Positions 1-8,364 of a DNA stretch of 64,000 nucleotides are shown piece after piece. The notes under the pieces were generated by a model. The model was not told the DNA's origin. It saw only the letters and a program-made list of their open reading frames with translations, and did not search any database. The stretch covers positions 620,001-684,000 of the forward strand of contig NZ_RKQJ01000001.1 in NCBI RefSeq assembly GCF_003814515.1, given 5' to 3'. How positions within the stretch are numbered: position 1 is the stretch's first letter; each line of letters begins with the position of its first letter. Origin of the DNA: Salinicoccus roseus (GTDB lineage Bacteria > Bacillota > Bacilli > Staphylococcales > Salinicoccaceae). The position numbers and the translations under genes are program-made.

Positions 1-1498
1 ACTGAAGTTCCTCTTCGATCTGCTTCTTGATGTCCCGTGCCAGACGGTGCGCCTTCAGGTCATCCAGTTCATCCGGCTTGACCATCACGCGTATTTCCCG
101 GCCTGCCTGGATGGCGAATGTCTTCTCGACGCCATCATATCCTTCGGCGATCGATTCAAGGCGCTCGAGACGTTTCACATAGTTTTCAAGCGTCTCCCTG
201 CGTGCGCCCGGCCGTGCTGCACTCAGCGCGTCGGCTGCTGCAACGAGTATCGAAATGATACTTGTCGGTTCAACATCACCGTGATGGGAATGGATGGCGT
301 TGACCACCGTTTCATGTTCCTTATAGCGCTTTGCGAGTTCAACCCCGATTTCGACATGGCTGCCGTCGACTTCATGGTCGATTGCTTTTCCGATGTCGTG
401 CAGGAGGCCTGCACGCCTTGCCAGCTGGACATCCTCACCGAGCTCACTTGCAAGCATGCCTGCAAGGTAGCCCACTTCGACGGAGTGTTTCAGCACATTC
501 TGTCCATAGCTGAGTCGATATTTCATTTTACCAAGATGTTTGATGAGTTCAGGATGCAAGTTGTGGATATCAAGTTCAAACGCGGCTGCTTCCCCTGCAT
601 CACGGATATTCGTTTCCATGTTGCGCTTCGCCTTGTCGACCATCTCTTCTATGCGTCCCGGATGGATCCTTCCATCCTGTACGAGCGCTTCAAGCGCATT
701 TTTGGCGATGGATCGCCGGATCGGGTCGAAACCGGAAAGGATGACCGCTTCAGGTGTATCATCGATGATCAGGTCTATTCCGGTCAGGGTTTCAAGGGTG
801 CGGATGTTCCGCCCTTCCCTGCCGATGATGCGCCCTTTCATCTCATCGTTCGGCAATGTGACGACTGATACTGTGGATTCACTTGTATATTCCGCTGCAT
901 AGCGTTGTGCAGTAACAGCAAGCAGTTCTTTCGCTTTCTTGTCCACTTCCAACTTCATCTGATTCTCTTTCTCTTTGACCATTACAGCCATATCGTGTGA
1001 CAGTTCCCGCTCTACTTCAGCGAAAATTTCCTCCCGCGCCTCTTCGCGCGTAAGTCCGGAGATGCGATTGAGTTCTTCTTCTTGCCGACTGATAATTTCT
1101 TTAATCTTCTGATCCTCGGCATCAACCATTTGCTGTTTTTCTTCAATTTTGGCTTCCTTCTGATCCAGCGCTTCATCTTTCTTATCAAGGACTTCGCTCT
1201 TTCTATCAAGAACTTGTTCCCTGTTCAGCAATCTGGATTCCTGTGCCTTGAGTTCATCTCTTTTCTCATTGGATTCACGTTGGAATGTATCCTTGAGATT
1301 TTGATTTTCCTCTTTTGCCTCGAGCAGCTTTTCCTTCTTGAGGCTCTCCCCCTGCTTCTTCGCTTCATTGATGATGTGCTCTGCAGAAGTACGCGCCTCT
1401 TGCTGCCGTTTAGTCAAAGTGTTTCTGACGATAAAATATCCGATAACAACACCTAGAATAATGCCAAGCAAGATTAAGAAAATGTCTATCATGTCCAC
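1..1498 (-). CDS. rny: Ribonuclease Y (3' end beyond window)
   Basis: Membrane-anchored endoribonuclease that starts mRNA decay. Reading the minus strand gives an N-terminal membrane helix (about residues 3-22), a long charged coiled coil, a KH domain containing [15 protein letters not shown], and an HD domain with [17 protein letters not shown]. About 499 codons are present; S. aureus RNase Y is about 519, so only the last 20 or so residues are missing. I place the start at the GTG at 1498 because GGAGG (1507-1511) lies 8 nt before it; the in-frame ATG at 1492 would be 14 nt away. It follows recA but is separated from it by a hairpin, so it probably has its own promoter. Confidence 0.95.
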   Translation of the reverse strand, partial: MDMIDIFLILLGIILGVVIGYFIVRNTLTKRQQEARTSAEHIINEAKKQGESLKKEKLLEAKEENQNLKDTFQRESNEKRDELKAQESRLLNREQVLDRKSEVLDKKDEALDQKEAKIEEKQQMVDAEDQKIKEIISRQEEELNRISGLTREEAREEIFAEVERELSHDMAVMVKEKENQMKLEVDKKAKELLAVTAQRYAAEYTSESTVSVVTLPNDEMKGRIIGREGRNIRTLETLTGIDLIIDDTPEAVILSGFDPIRRSIAKNALEALVQDGRIHPGRIEEMVDKAKRNMETNIRDAGEAAAFELDIHNLHPELIKHLGKMKYRLSYGQNVLKHSVEVGYLAGMLASELGEDVQLARRAGLLHDIGKAIDHEVDGSHVEIGVELAKRYKEHETVVNAIHSHHGDVEPTSIISILVAAADALSAARPGARRETLENYVKRLERLESIAEGYDGVEKTFAIQAGREIRVMVKPDELDDLKAHRLARDIKKQIEEELQ

Positions 1499-1598
1499 AA
1501 TAAACACCTCCCTAACAGGCTCTAGCTATTGTTTTATATAATATCATTCGAATTCAATATTATATACACCCAATTCTAAAGATAATCACATAAATATG

Positions 1599-1635
1599 CA
1601 AGCACCAGAATCCAATAAAGGCATTCTGGTGCTTG
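1599..1635 (-). terminator. recA terminator hairpin
   Basis: Perfect 13-bp stem (1599-1611 with 1623-1635) just downstream of recA. The following minus-strand tract is T-rich but interrupted, so termination may be incomplete. The remainder of the recA-rny gap (1512-1598) is AT-rich and contains TATAAT-like sequences that may serve rny, without a convincing -35. Confidence 0.75.
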
Positions 1636-1656
1636 AAAGGTATTCATGCTATTCTG

Positions 1657-2712
1657 TTAGATTTCATCCTCGTCGAACAGCTGATCCGACGCTGATTCAT
1701 CTTTGACATCTTCTTCCTTCTGCTCTCCGCCGAAGCCGAGTGCAGTACGCAGTTTGCCCTCAATTTCTTCAAGCAGTGCCGGGTTGTTGGCAAGATGCTC
1801 TTTTACATTCTCCTTGCCCTGTCCCAGACGTTCGCCTTCATAAGAGTACCAGGCACCGCTCTTCTCGACGATGTCGTACTCTACACCAAGGTCGACCATC
1901 TCTCCGGTCTTGGAGATGCCCTTACCGTACATGATATCCACTTCCGCGACACGGAATGGTGGTGCCACCTTGTTCTTGACGACCTTGATTTTCGTACGGT
2001 TGCCGACGATCTCCTGGCCGAGCTTCAGCTGTTCGGCACGTCTGACTTCAAGACGCACGGAGCTGTAGAACTTGAGTGCACGCCCGCCGGAAGTCGTTTC
2101 CGGGTTGCCGAACATGACGCCGACCTTCTCACGAATCTGGTTGATGAACATGGCTGTCGTATTGCTTTTTGAAATCGCACCGGATAGCTTCCTCAGTGCC
2201 TGAGACATGAGTCTGGCCTGGAGGCCGACGTGCGCGTCGCCCATCTCCCCTTCGATTTCCGCCTTCGGCGTCAGGGCCGCCACCGAGTCGACCACTACAA
2301 TATCCACTGCGCCGCTTCTCACGAATGCCTCGGTGATTTCCAGTGCCTGTTCACCCGTATCCGGCTGGGAAAGGTACAGGTTCTCTATATCCACGCCAAG
2401 GTTCTTCGCATAGTCGGGATCCAGGGCATGCTCTGCATCGATGAAGGCTGCAATGCCGCCGTTCCTCTGTGCTTCCGCAATCGCATGCAGTGCCACGGTC
2501 GTCTTACCTGAAGATTCCGGGCCATAGATTTCTATTATGCGGCCTTTCGGGTATCCGCCTACACCAAGCGCCTTATCCAGGGTGATGGACCCCGAGGAAA
2601 CTGTCGATACCTTCCGTCCGGCATCGTCGCCAAGCTTCATGACTGCGCCTTTTCCGAATGACTTCTCCATGTTCTTTATCACTGTATCTATCGCTTTTTG
2701 TCTTTCGTCCAT
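1657..2712 (-). CDS. recA: Recombinase RecA
   Basis: DNA-dependent ATPase that forms filaments on single-stranded DNA, drives homologous recombination and triggers LexA self-cleavage. The 351-residue length is normal. Walker A GPESSGKT is at residues 64-71, followed by the DAEHALD and VVVDSVAAL motifs and an acidic C-terminal tail. The ATG is preceded by GGAGGG. A LexA box and a promoter with an extended -10 lie directly upstream. The usual upstream neighbour cinA is absent; pgsA comes next. Confidence 0.98.
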   Translation of the reverse strand: MDERQKAIDTVIKNMEKSFGKGAVMKLGDDAGRKVSTVSSGSITLDKALGVGGYPKGRIIEIYGPESSGKTTVALHAIAEAQRNGGIAAFIDAEHALDPDYAKNLGVDIENLYLSQPDTGEQALEITEAFVRSGAVDIVVVDSVAALTPKAEIEGEMGDAHVGLQARLMSQALRKLSGAISKSNTTAMFINQIREKVGVMFGNPETTSGGRALKFYSSVRLEVRRAEQLKLGQEIVGNRTKIKVVKNKVAPPFRVAEVDIMYGKGISKTGEMVDLGVEYDIVEKSGAWYSYEGERLGQGKENVKEHLANNPALLEEIEGKLRTALGFGGEQKEEDVKDESASDQLFDEDEI

Positions 2713-2743
2713 AATTACCCTCCATTAATTCGCTTCGTAATAT

Positions 2744-2783
2744 ATTATAGCATAATCGATACCAAAAAGCGAATATACGTTCG
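2744..2783 (-). promoter_or_regulatory. recA promoter with LexA (SOS) box
   Basis: On the minus strand CGAACGTATATTCG (2770-2783) differs by one base from the Gram-positive LexA consensus CGAAC-N4-GTTCG and is embedded in a longer AAAAGCGAA...TTCGCTTTT palindrome. The -10 TATAAT (2744-2749) is preceded by TGC, an extended -10. The box covers the -35 region, so LexA would block RNA polymerase. The rest of the pgsA-recA gap (2784-2881) shows only weak hairpins. Confidence 0.85.
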
Positions 2784-2881
2784 CTTTTAAACGCTGTTTT
2801 CAGACTGCTGTTCGCAGCTTTACGAATACTGTGTGCGCATGCATCCAATTACGGCCTAATCAACTGGATCGGCTGCAGAAA

Positions 2882-3469
2882 TCATTTGCTGCCATCCGCC
2901 TTGAAGACGGCACGGCCCTTATAGAAGTACTCTATGCCGGACAGGATTGTAAAGAATACGGCAATGTACATCGTGATGATTCCTGGTGAAAAAGACAGAT
3001 ACTGTGTAAACATATCGCCGAACAGGAGAAGCACGAGTGCAATCATCTGGAAGACCGTCTTGATCTTGCCAAGCTGGCCTGCAGCACTTACATATCCCTG
3101 TTCTATCTGCAGCAGACGCAGACCGGTCACGGCGAACTCGCGGGCGATGATGACCACTGCAATCCATGATGATATCACCTGAAGCTCGACGAGGACGATC
3201 AGTCCGGAAGTCACAAGGAGCTTGTCGGCGAGCGGATCGAGGAATTTCCCCATATTCGTGATCAGATTCCATTTCCTTGCCAGGTATCCATCGAGGAAGT
3301 CGGTCAATGCCGCCACCACAAAGATGGCTGCACCGATCAACTGGCTCACGGTCATCGGTTCACTGCCGAGGAAGGAAACCGTCCCCCAGCCGAAATCGAC
3401 GAGTATGAATACAAGGAAGACCGGAATCAGGATCACTCTGAAAACAGTCAGCTGATTTGGTATATTCAT
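2882..3469 (-). CDS. pgsA: Phosphatidylglycerophosphate synthase
   Basis: Membrane enzyme that condenses CDP-diacylglycerol with glycerol-3-phosphate, the committed step to phosphatidylglycerol. The CDP-alcohol phosphotransferase motif DG-AR-G-D-D is seen at residues 60-82 (DGYLAR ... GKFLDPLAD). Length is 195 residues with several hydrophobic helices. The SD (AAGGAG) lies inside the last codons of the upstream rodZ-like gene, 4 nt apart, so the two are co-translated. Confidence 0.96.
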   Translation of the reverse strand: MNIPNQLTVFRVILIPVFLVFILVDFGWGTVSFLGSEPMTVSQLIGAAIFVVAALTDFLDGYLARKWNLITNMGKFLDPLADKLLVTSGLIVLVELQVISSWIAVVIIAREFAVTGLRLLQIEQGYVSAAGQLGKIKTVFQMIALVLLLFGDMFTQYLSFSPGIITMYIAVFFTILSGIEYFYKGRAVFKADGSK

Positions 3470-3473
3470 GTCC

Positions 3474-4301
3474 CTACTCCTTTATCAAATTGAATTCGTA
3501 ATAGACTGTGACCGAATCGCCCTGCCTCGGATTCTCCAGTGGTTCGCCATCGATCGACACTTCAAAGTCGGTTGCATTCCCCAGTGTCAGATAGAGGACC
3601 TCTGCATCCGGTGAAATTTCATACTCGCCTTCAGTCAGGCTTTCATAGGCATAGGTGTTGTCTGCATCATCGGTCAGCGACACCCAGGAAGGTGTGTCAC
3701 CGGACAATGATATCGTAAGCGGCGGCTCCACACGGAGGTCATAGTAGAACGTACTGCCATCCGCACCGCTGAATGCATAGTCCGTCACCGGTTCTTCCGT
3801 TGGTTCCTCTGTGGGCTCCTCCGTCGGTTCCTCCACCGTTTCAGCAGGCGCTTCCTCTTCTTCACTGCCCTCACTTGAAGCGACTGCATCCTCGTCCACT
3901 TCATATATCGGCTTCTCCTCGAACATATCTGTTTCGGAACCGATCTGGAGCAGTATCATCCATCCTGCAAAAAGCACGCCCACCATGATCAGGAAACCGA
4001 CGAGCACCTTTTTGAAGTACTGGTAGTCACCATCTTCCGACTGCTGCCTTTTCCTTTCATTCGGACTCTCTTCGGGTATCTCATCTGAGAACCGCTCCGA
4101 CAGTCCATCATAGTCCAGGCCGACCGCCTCCGTATACTGCCGCAGGAGGAACGGCGCATGGCGGGGCTCGGGGAGGGCTTTCAGATCACCGGCTTCGATT
4201 GTCCTGATGATGTCTTTTCTGAGGCCCGACTTCTCCTGCATTTCCTTAAGCGTAATTCCTGATTGTTCTCTTTTGTTTTTCAAATAAGCACCGAGTTTCA
4301 T
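3474..4301 (-). CDS. RodZ/YmfM-like transmembrane HTH protein
   Basis: Cell-shape factor family. An N-terminal cytoplasmic helix-turn-helix of the RodZ type (residues 3-70, starting [19 protein letters not shown]) is followed by one membrane helix (about 99-119), an acidic linker, and an extracellular DUF4115-like beta domain (about 172-275). The linker carries EEPT repeats at residues 157-171. RodZ proteins link MreB-type filaments to the elongation machinery; staphylococcal relatives without MreB keep a RodZ-like protein whose role is less clear. Location next to pgsA matches ymfM in Bacillus. Confidence 0.85.
   Translation of the reverse strand: MKLGAYLKNKREQSGITLKEMQEKSGLRKDIIRTIEAGDLKALPEPRHAPFLLRQYTEAVGLDYDGLSERFSDEIPEESPNERKRQQSEDGDYQYFKKVLVGFLIMVGVLFAGWMILLQIGSETDMFEEKPIYEVDEDAVASSEGSEEEEAPAETVEEPTEEPTEEPTEEPVTDYAFSGADGSTFYYDLRVEPPLTISLSGDTPSWVSLTDDADNTYAYESLTEGEYEISPDAEVLYLTLGNATDFEVSIDGEPLENPRQGDSVTVYYEFNLIKE
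3789..3833 (-). repeat. 12-nt tandem repeat encoding EEPT units
   Basis: Three and three-quarter copies of a 12-nt unit in the rodZ-like gene encode [15 protein letters not shown] in the extracellular linker. The copies differ only at wobble positions, and 12-nt steps keep frame, so copy number could vary between strains without breaking the gene. Confidence 0.85.
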
Positions 4302-4309
4302 GGGACCTC

Positions 4310-5140
4310 CTACATTCCACCAAAGAAGTTCATATCTTCATCTTCGAACCAGTGCTGCTTCCTATGTTTTTCATAGGTGATCTCCTGGTTCTCGTCTTCC
4401 CGCAGTTCAATGATGTAATCAAAATCCGACAGGCTGTAGTCCATGCCTTCAATGAAAAGGTCAGGGTGTTCGATGACCTTGATTGCAGGGAAGCTCATGA
4501 TTTCACGGATCAGCTGCCTGTGCGACTCATCCGTCGACTTGCTCGTCACCGCCCCATCGATGATGAAGACGTTGTTCTGGTCATATTCGCCCTTGAGCAG
4601 ACTGGTACGCTCCGTCTGCTTGATCAGTGTGGAGGAAAGGAAGAGCCATTTCTTCTTGGCCGTGACGCTGCCGGCGACGATCGACTCCGTCTTCCCTACA
4701 CGGGGCATACCCCTGATTCCTATGAGCAGATGCCCTTCTTCCTGGAAGATTTCCGCCAGGAAATCGACCAGGATACCGATTTCCTCACGTGTGAAGCGGA
4801 AGAGCTTCTTGTCTTCCTCATCCCTTTTGATGAACCGCCCGTGCCTGACCGCGAGACGGTCCCGCACCTGGGGTTTCCGGACCTTCAGTATATTGATGTC
4901 ATCGATATACTTGCTCATATATTCGAAGCGCTTCAGCTTGTTCAGTTCATCGGTCCTGAGAAGCAGCCCCCGCCTTCTATTCTCTACCCCGTTAATCGTA
5001 TCGATACTGATGCCGAGGTTGCCGAGCAGTGAGGAGATATCCCCCAGCAGCCCGGGGCGGTTGTTCAATATTTCATATTCCATATACTGTTCGATGTTCC
5101 GTTCCGGATACATCGGCTTTTTATTCTCTGTCGTACTCAT
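4310..5140 (-). CDS. ymfK: YmfK-family protein (ACT-like plus P-loop, DUF3388)
   Basis: Conserved Bacillales protein without an established function. The N-terminal part (about residues 15-85) looks ACT-like (YEILNNRPGLLGDISSLLG). A P-loop-like segment GIRGMPRVGKTES follows at about residues 141-153, then a probable nucleotide-binding fold. I choose the ATG at 5140 because GGGGG lies 9 nt upstream and the start forms an ATGA overlap with the ymfI stop; an ATG at 5149 is possible but touches the SD. The translational coupling in the ymf cluster is clear; the function is not. Confidence 0.8.
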   Translation of the reverse strand: MSTTENKKPMYPERNIEQYMEYEILNNRPGLLGDISSLLGNLGISIDTINGVENRRRGLLLRTDELNKLKRFEYMSKYIDDINILKVRKPQVRDRLAVRHGRFIKRDEEDKKLFRFTREEIGILVDFLAEIFQEEGHLLIGIRGMPRVGKTESIVAGSVTAKKKWLFLSSTLIKQTERTSLLKGEYDQNNVFIIDGAVTSKSTDESHRQLIREIMSFPAIKVIEHPDLFIEGMDYSLSDFDYIIELREDENQEITYEKHRKQHWFEDEDMNFFGGM

Positions 5141-5826
5141 GTATACCATCCCCCATTGACATTCATTATTTCACCTGTAACGGACTGCGCTTCGGCGGCG
5201 AGCAGGTATTTGACCGCATGGAGAACCTCCTCCGGCCGGATGAACCTTGACTGGGGCAGGTCTTCGAGCAGGTAGGCCTGCTCTTCTCGTGGAAGTTCTT
5301 CTGTCATCTCCCCTTCCACGACACCCGGTGCGATGCCATTGACTGTGACACCTGTACTTGCGAATTCCTTCGCAAGGGATTTGATGAGTGATTCCTGTGC
5401 CCCTTTCATGGAGGCATAGACACTTTCATAACTTGCTCCATTGCGTCCCCATACGGAAGTGATGACGATGATGCGGCCCGTCGTGCTCCGCTTGAGCTTC
5501 GGCAGAAGGGTGTTGATGAAAGTGATCAGTGAACGTATGGAAATATTATACTGTGCGTCGACCTGCTCCATGGGTGTTTCCTGCAGCAGTCCGAAGAGCG
5601 TCTTCCCGGGACACCATATCAGCGCATCGACACTGTCGATTCCGCTGAAGATGTCTGCCACCCCACCTTCATCGAGGGGTCTCGAGAGGTCGAGGAAATG
5701 ATGGTCGCCCCCATGGACCGGCGCCCGTGACCTGGAAAATGAAATGATCTCGGCACTGTCCTTCAAACCGCCATGGATGGCACTGCCGATATCTCCAGTG
5801 CTTCCTGCGATGACATACCTATTCAT
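5137..5826 (-). CDS. ymfI: YmfI-family SDR, probable EF-P 5-aminopentanone reductase
   Basis: Short-chain dehydrogenase/reductase. The nucleotide-binding motif GSTGDIG is at residues 8-14, and the catalytic residues N94, S124, Y137 and K141 (YASMK) are all present. In B. subtilis, YmfI reduces the 5-aminopentanone group on EF-P to 5-aminopentanol, helping ribosomes translate polyproline. Assignment rests on the syntenic position between ymfH and ymfK as well as on the fold. It overlaps both neighbours (8 nt and 4 nt). A fatty-acid-type reductase role is less likely because fabG is elsewhere in this window. Confidence 0.78.
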   Translation of the reverse strand: MNRYVIAGSTGDIGSAIHGGLKDSAEIISFSRSRAPVHGGDHHFLDLSRPLDEGGVADIFSGIDSVDALIWCPGKTLFGLLQETPMEQVDAQYNISIRSLITFINTLLPKLKRSTTGRIIVITSVWGRNGASYESVYASMKGAQESLIKSLAKEFASTGVTVNGIAPGVVEGEMTEELPREEQAYLLEDLPQSRFIRPEEVLHAVKYLLAAEAQSVTGEIMNVNGGWYT

Positions 5827-7102
5827 GTGGTTTCAATATACACTCTACCATGTATCTGCTGTCCATCACATCGATAAAGTGCTTCTCCACCTCATTAATT
5901 GTGATTTCGTCGATGATCTCAGGAAGACGGTAGAGGTCATAGCCATCCAGATAATATTTTGTATATTGGTTGGCGATGTACTCGGGGGAATTCAGGCTGG
6001 AGAGGTAGTCCCCTATGATCTCCCTTTTCTGGACCGTCAGCTTCTCCTCTGTAAAGAAGCCGCTGTCCTTGACCGCATCACCTATACGTCTGATTTCTCC
6101 GGCGAAGGCTTCCGTCTCCTCCGTGTTGGCGGCAAAGAGCACATGTGAAAATGCAGCCTCTTCAATATGGCTGAAGCTGAAGGAATCATCGATCAGTCCT
6201 TTTTCCATGAGCTCATAATAGTATTCGGACTGCTCGCCGAAAACCATGTCGAGCGCAAACATCATGGACAGGTCGCGCCTGAGCCGTTCTGATGCATCCG
6301 TGCTGTCCTGGTGGTGCTTGAAGCCGAGCATCACCCGTGTCTCCTCAACATCCATCTCGAGCACACTGCGCTGCTTCACGATGTCCTTCGGCTCCTCGGG
6401 GAGGATCCGTTCTATCTCCGGACGCCCGTCGACATTGCGCTCCCCCTGATGCCCATCAATATATTCGATCAGCGGATCGACATCGAAGTCTCCGACAAGG
6501 ATCAGCACCATATTGGAAGGATGGTAGAATGTGCGGTGGCACAAGAACAGGTGGTCGCTTGTAATCTGGCTTATCGACTCTTCCGTGCCTGCGATGTCGG
6601 TCTTTACAGGCAGGTTGTGGTACATCTGGTTGAGCGTCTCGAAATAGAGCTTGTACCCAGGATTGTCCTGGTACATCTTTATTTCCTCATTGATGATGCC
6701 GACTTCCCTGGCAACGGTCTCCTCCGTGAAATAGGGCTGTTCCACCATATTCATCAGCAGGGCCAGGTTCTTCTCGAAGGATTCCGTCGTACTGAACAGA
6801 TACGATGTACGGTCATATGAAGTGAACGCATTCGCACTGGCGCCATGCTTTGAAAACAGGTTGAATACATCCCCCTCCTCCTTCTCGAACATCTTATGCT
6901 CCAGAAAGTGCGCGATGCCGTCAGGCACGTTGAAAGCTTCCCCATCCACCCTGAAATGGTCGTCCATCGAACCATACTTCGTCGTATAGGTGACGAACTT
7001 CTTGCTGTAGCCGGGCTTTTGGATGATGAAGACATCAAGGCCATTATCACATTGGTGCCGGTATACGCTCTCGTCTATCTCAGGATAATCAATTCTATTC
7101 AT
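5819..7102 (-). CDS. ymfH: M16-family metallopeptidase YmfH (catalytic-type subunit)
   Basis: Zinc peptidase of the insulinase family. The inverted zinc motif HFLEH is at residues 65-69, with a downstream glutamate-rich helix (VGIINEEIKMYQDN). The ATG at 7102 (MNRIDYPE) is chosen because AAGGAG lies 8 nt upstream; a longer reading from 7126 has no SD. It overlaps ymfF by 8 nt. The partner ymfF lacks the motif, so the pair probably forms the active/inactive heterodimer seen in M16B peptidases. Substrate unknown. Confidence 0.9.
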   Translation of the reverse strand: MNRIDYPEIDESVYRHQCDNGLDVFIIQKPGYSKKFVTYTTKYGSMDDHFRVDGEAFNVPDGIAHFLEHKMFEKEEGDVFNLFSKHGASANAFTSYDRTSYLFSTTESFEKNLALLMNMVEQPYFTEETVAREVGIINEEIKMYQDNPGYKLYFETLNQMYHNLPVKTDIAGTEESISQITSDHLFLCHRTFYHPSNMVLILVGDFDVDPLIEYIDGHQGERNVDGRPEIERILPEEPKDIVKQRSVLEMDVEETRVMLGFKHHQDSTDASERLRRDLSMMFALDMVFGEQSEYYYELMEKGLIDDSFSFSHIEEAAFSHVLFAANTEETEAFAGEIRRIGDAVKDSGFFTEEKLTVQKREIIGDYLSSLNSPEYIANQYTKYYLDGYDLYRLPEIIDEITINEVEKHFIDVMDSRYMVECILKPHE

Positions 7103-8354
7103 CTTCACCACTCCTTGTAAGGACATATACGGTGTCCAATGCTGTTTTGCGGCTGATCTCCATGATCATCTCCCTGTCCACCGCTTCGAGGCGCTCCTCC
7201 CAGGAGAGTGGATGCGCCTCCTGGAGCATACGGTTGTACTCCAGCGTCAGGAGGCCTTTCGGCTTATCCATGACTTCCTGCCTGTTCACTTTCATCATGC
7301 GCTTCACTTCTTCGACGAATGTCGTGTCGAATTCCCCTTTTCGCAGTACTTCCAGCTCTGCGAGTATGGCCTGCTCTGCAGTTTCCACATTGCCGGGATC
7401 TACACCGCCCATGACGAACATATAGCCGTTCCGCACATCGACCTGGGAATGGATCTGATATGCCAGGCTCAGCTTCTCCCTGATGTTCATGAACAGGAGG
7501 GATGAGGCGGAGCCGCCGTACATCTGGTTCATGACATTGAAGGCCATCTGTTCCTGCAGATCACTCACATCGGCCCTGAAGCCCATGTTCAGCTTGGCCT
7601 GTTCTATCTGCTGTGTATCGCTGCTTCTTGTGACATCTTCGGATGCCCTGAAAGGATAGGCTTTGTGCGGAGTTTCCACCTTGGCGCTGCGCGCCGTGAT
7701 CTTTTTAAGGTCCTCCGTGATGGATTCATCCACAGCACCGACGACGAGGATGGCCACATCGTCATCCTTCATCATCCGTGCATGCTCCTCCTTTATCTCG
7801 TCGAGGGTGGTGCCTTCGACATCTTCCAACACCCCGTGCGGGAGATATTTATAGTCCTCGTCCCGGAACATGACATCGAGCATCGCCTGGAAGCTCGCCT
7901 GCGCCCTGTTGTCCTTCATGCTTTTGAGGCGGTTCCTGTAGAGGCGCTTCTCCTTGTTGAAGAAGTCCTGGTAGGAATCATCATAATGCGCGGGCGTTTC
8001 GAGGACATCGTGTAGCAGCCGGCACATTTCACCGATGACATCGAGCTCCTCCCTGATGAAGCGGTCGTTCACGAATTCCATGCTGAAGCTCACGATATGG
8101 TCCTGCCCCTTGCGGCCGACATTCGATGTCAGATGGGCACCATAGTAGTGGGCCAGATGCTTGAGGAGGTCCGCCTCCTTCTGGAAGGCGGCCGTCCTTT
8201 TGATCATCATCTTGGACAGGATGTTCCGCTTCGTCACACGTTCCCGTTCCATCCTGCTTCTGAATTGGAGCTGTACCGTCACCGTCTTGAATTTATCTGT
8301 CTCTATGATTGCTGTCGGAATATGATTGACTTCACTGCTTTTCACTTTATACAT
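7095..8354 (-). CDS. ymfF: M16-family peptidase-like protein YmfF (non-catalytic)
   Basis: Same fold as ymfH but without an HxxEH zinc site: the equivalent stretch reads HLAHYYGAH. The conserved C-terminal M16 segment with an R-Y pair (GGSASSLLFMNIREKLSLAY) remains, as in non-catalytic M16B partner subunits. The ATG at 8354 is chosen because AAGGAG ends 6 nt before it; an upstream ATG at 8375 would overlap ftsK and has no SD. Predicted 419 residues. Probably works with ymfH. Confidence 0.85.
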   Translation of the reverse strand: MYKVKSSEVNHIPTAIIETDKFKTVTVQLQFRSRMERERVTKRNILSKMMIKRTAAFQKEADLLKHLAHYYGAHLTSNVGRKGQDHIVSFSMEFVNDRFIREELDVIGEMCRLLHDVLETPAHYDDSYQDFFNKEKRLYRNRLKSMKDNRAQASFQAMLDVMFRDEDYKYLPHGVLEDVEGTTLDEIKEEHARMMKDDDVAILVVGAVDESITEDLKKITARSAKVETPHKAYPFRASEDVTRSSDTQQIEQAKLNMGFRADVSDLQEQMAFNVMNQMYGGSASSLLFMNIREKLSLAYQIHSQVDVRNGYMFVMGGVDPGNVETAEQAILAELEVLRKGEFDTTFVEEVKRMMKVNRQEVMDKPKGLLTLEYNRMLQEAHPLSWEERLEAVDREMIMEISRKTALDTVYVLTRSGEDE

Positions 8355-8364
8355 ATAGGACTCC

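Noticed and set aside
2784-2881. pgsA terminator
   Set aside because: The inverted repeats here (for example ATCCAGTT/AATTGGAT) have a G-T pair and no following T-run.
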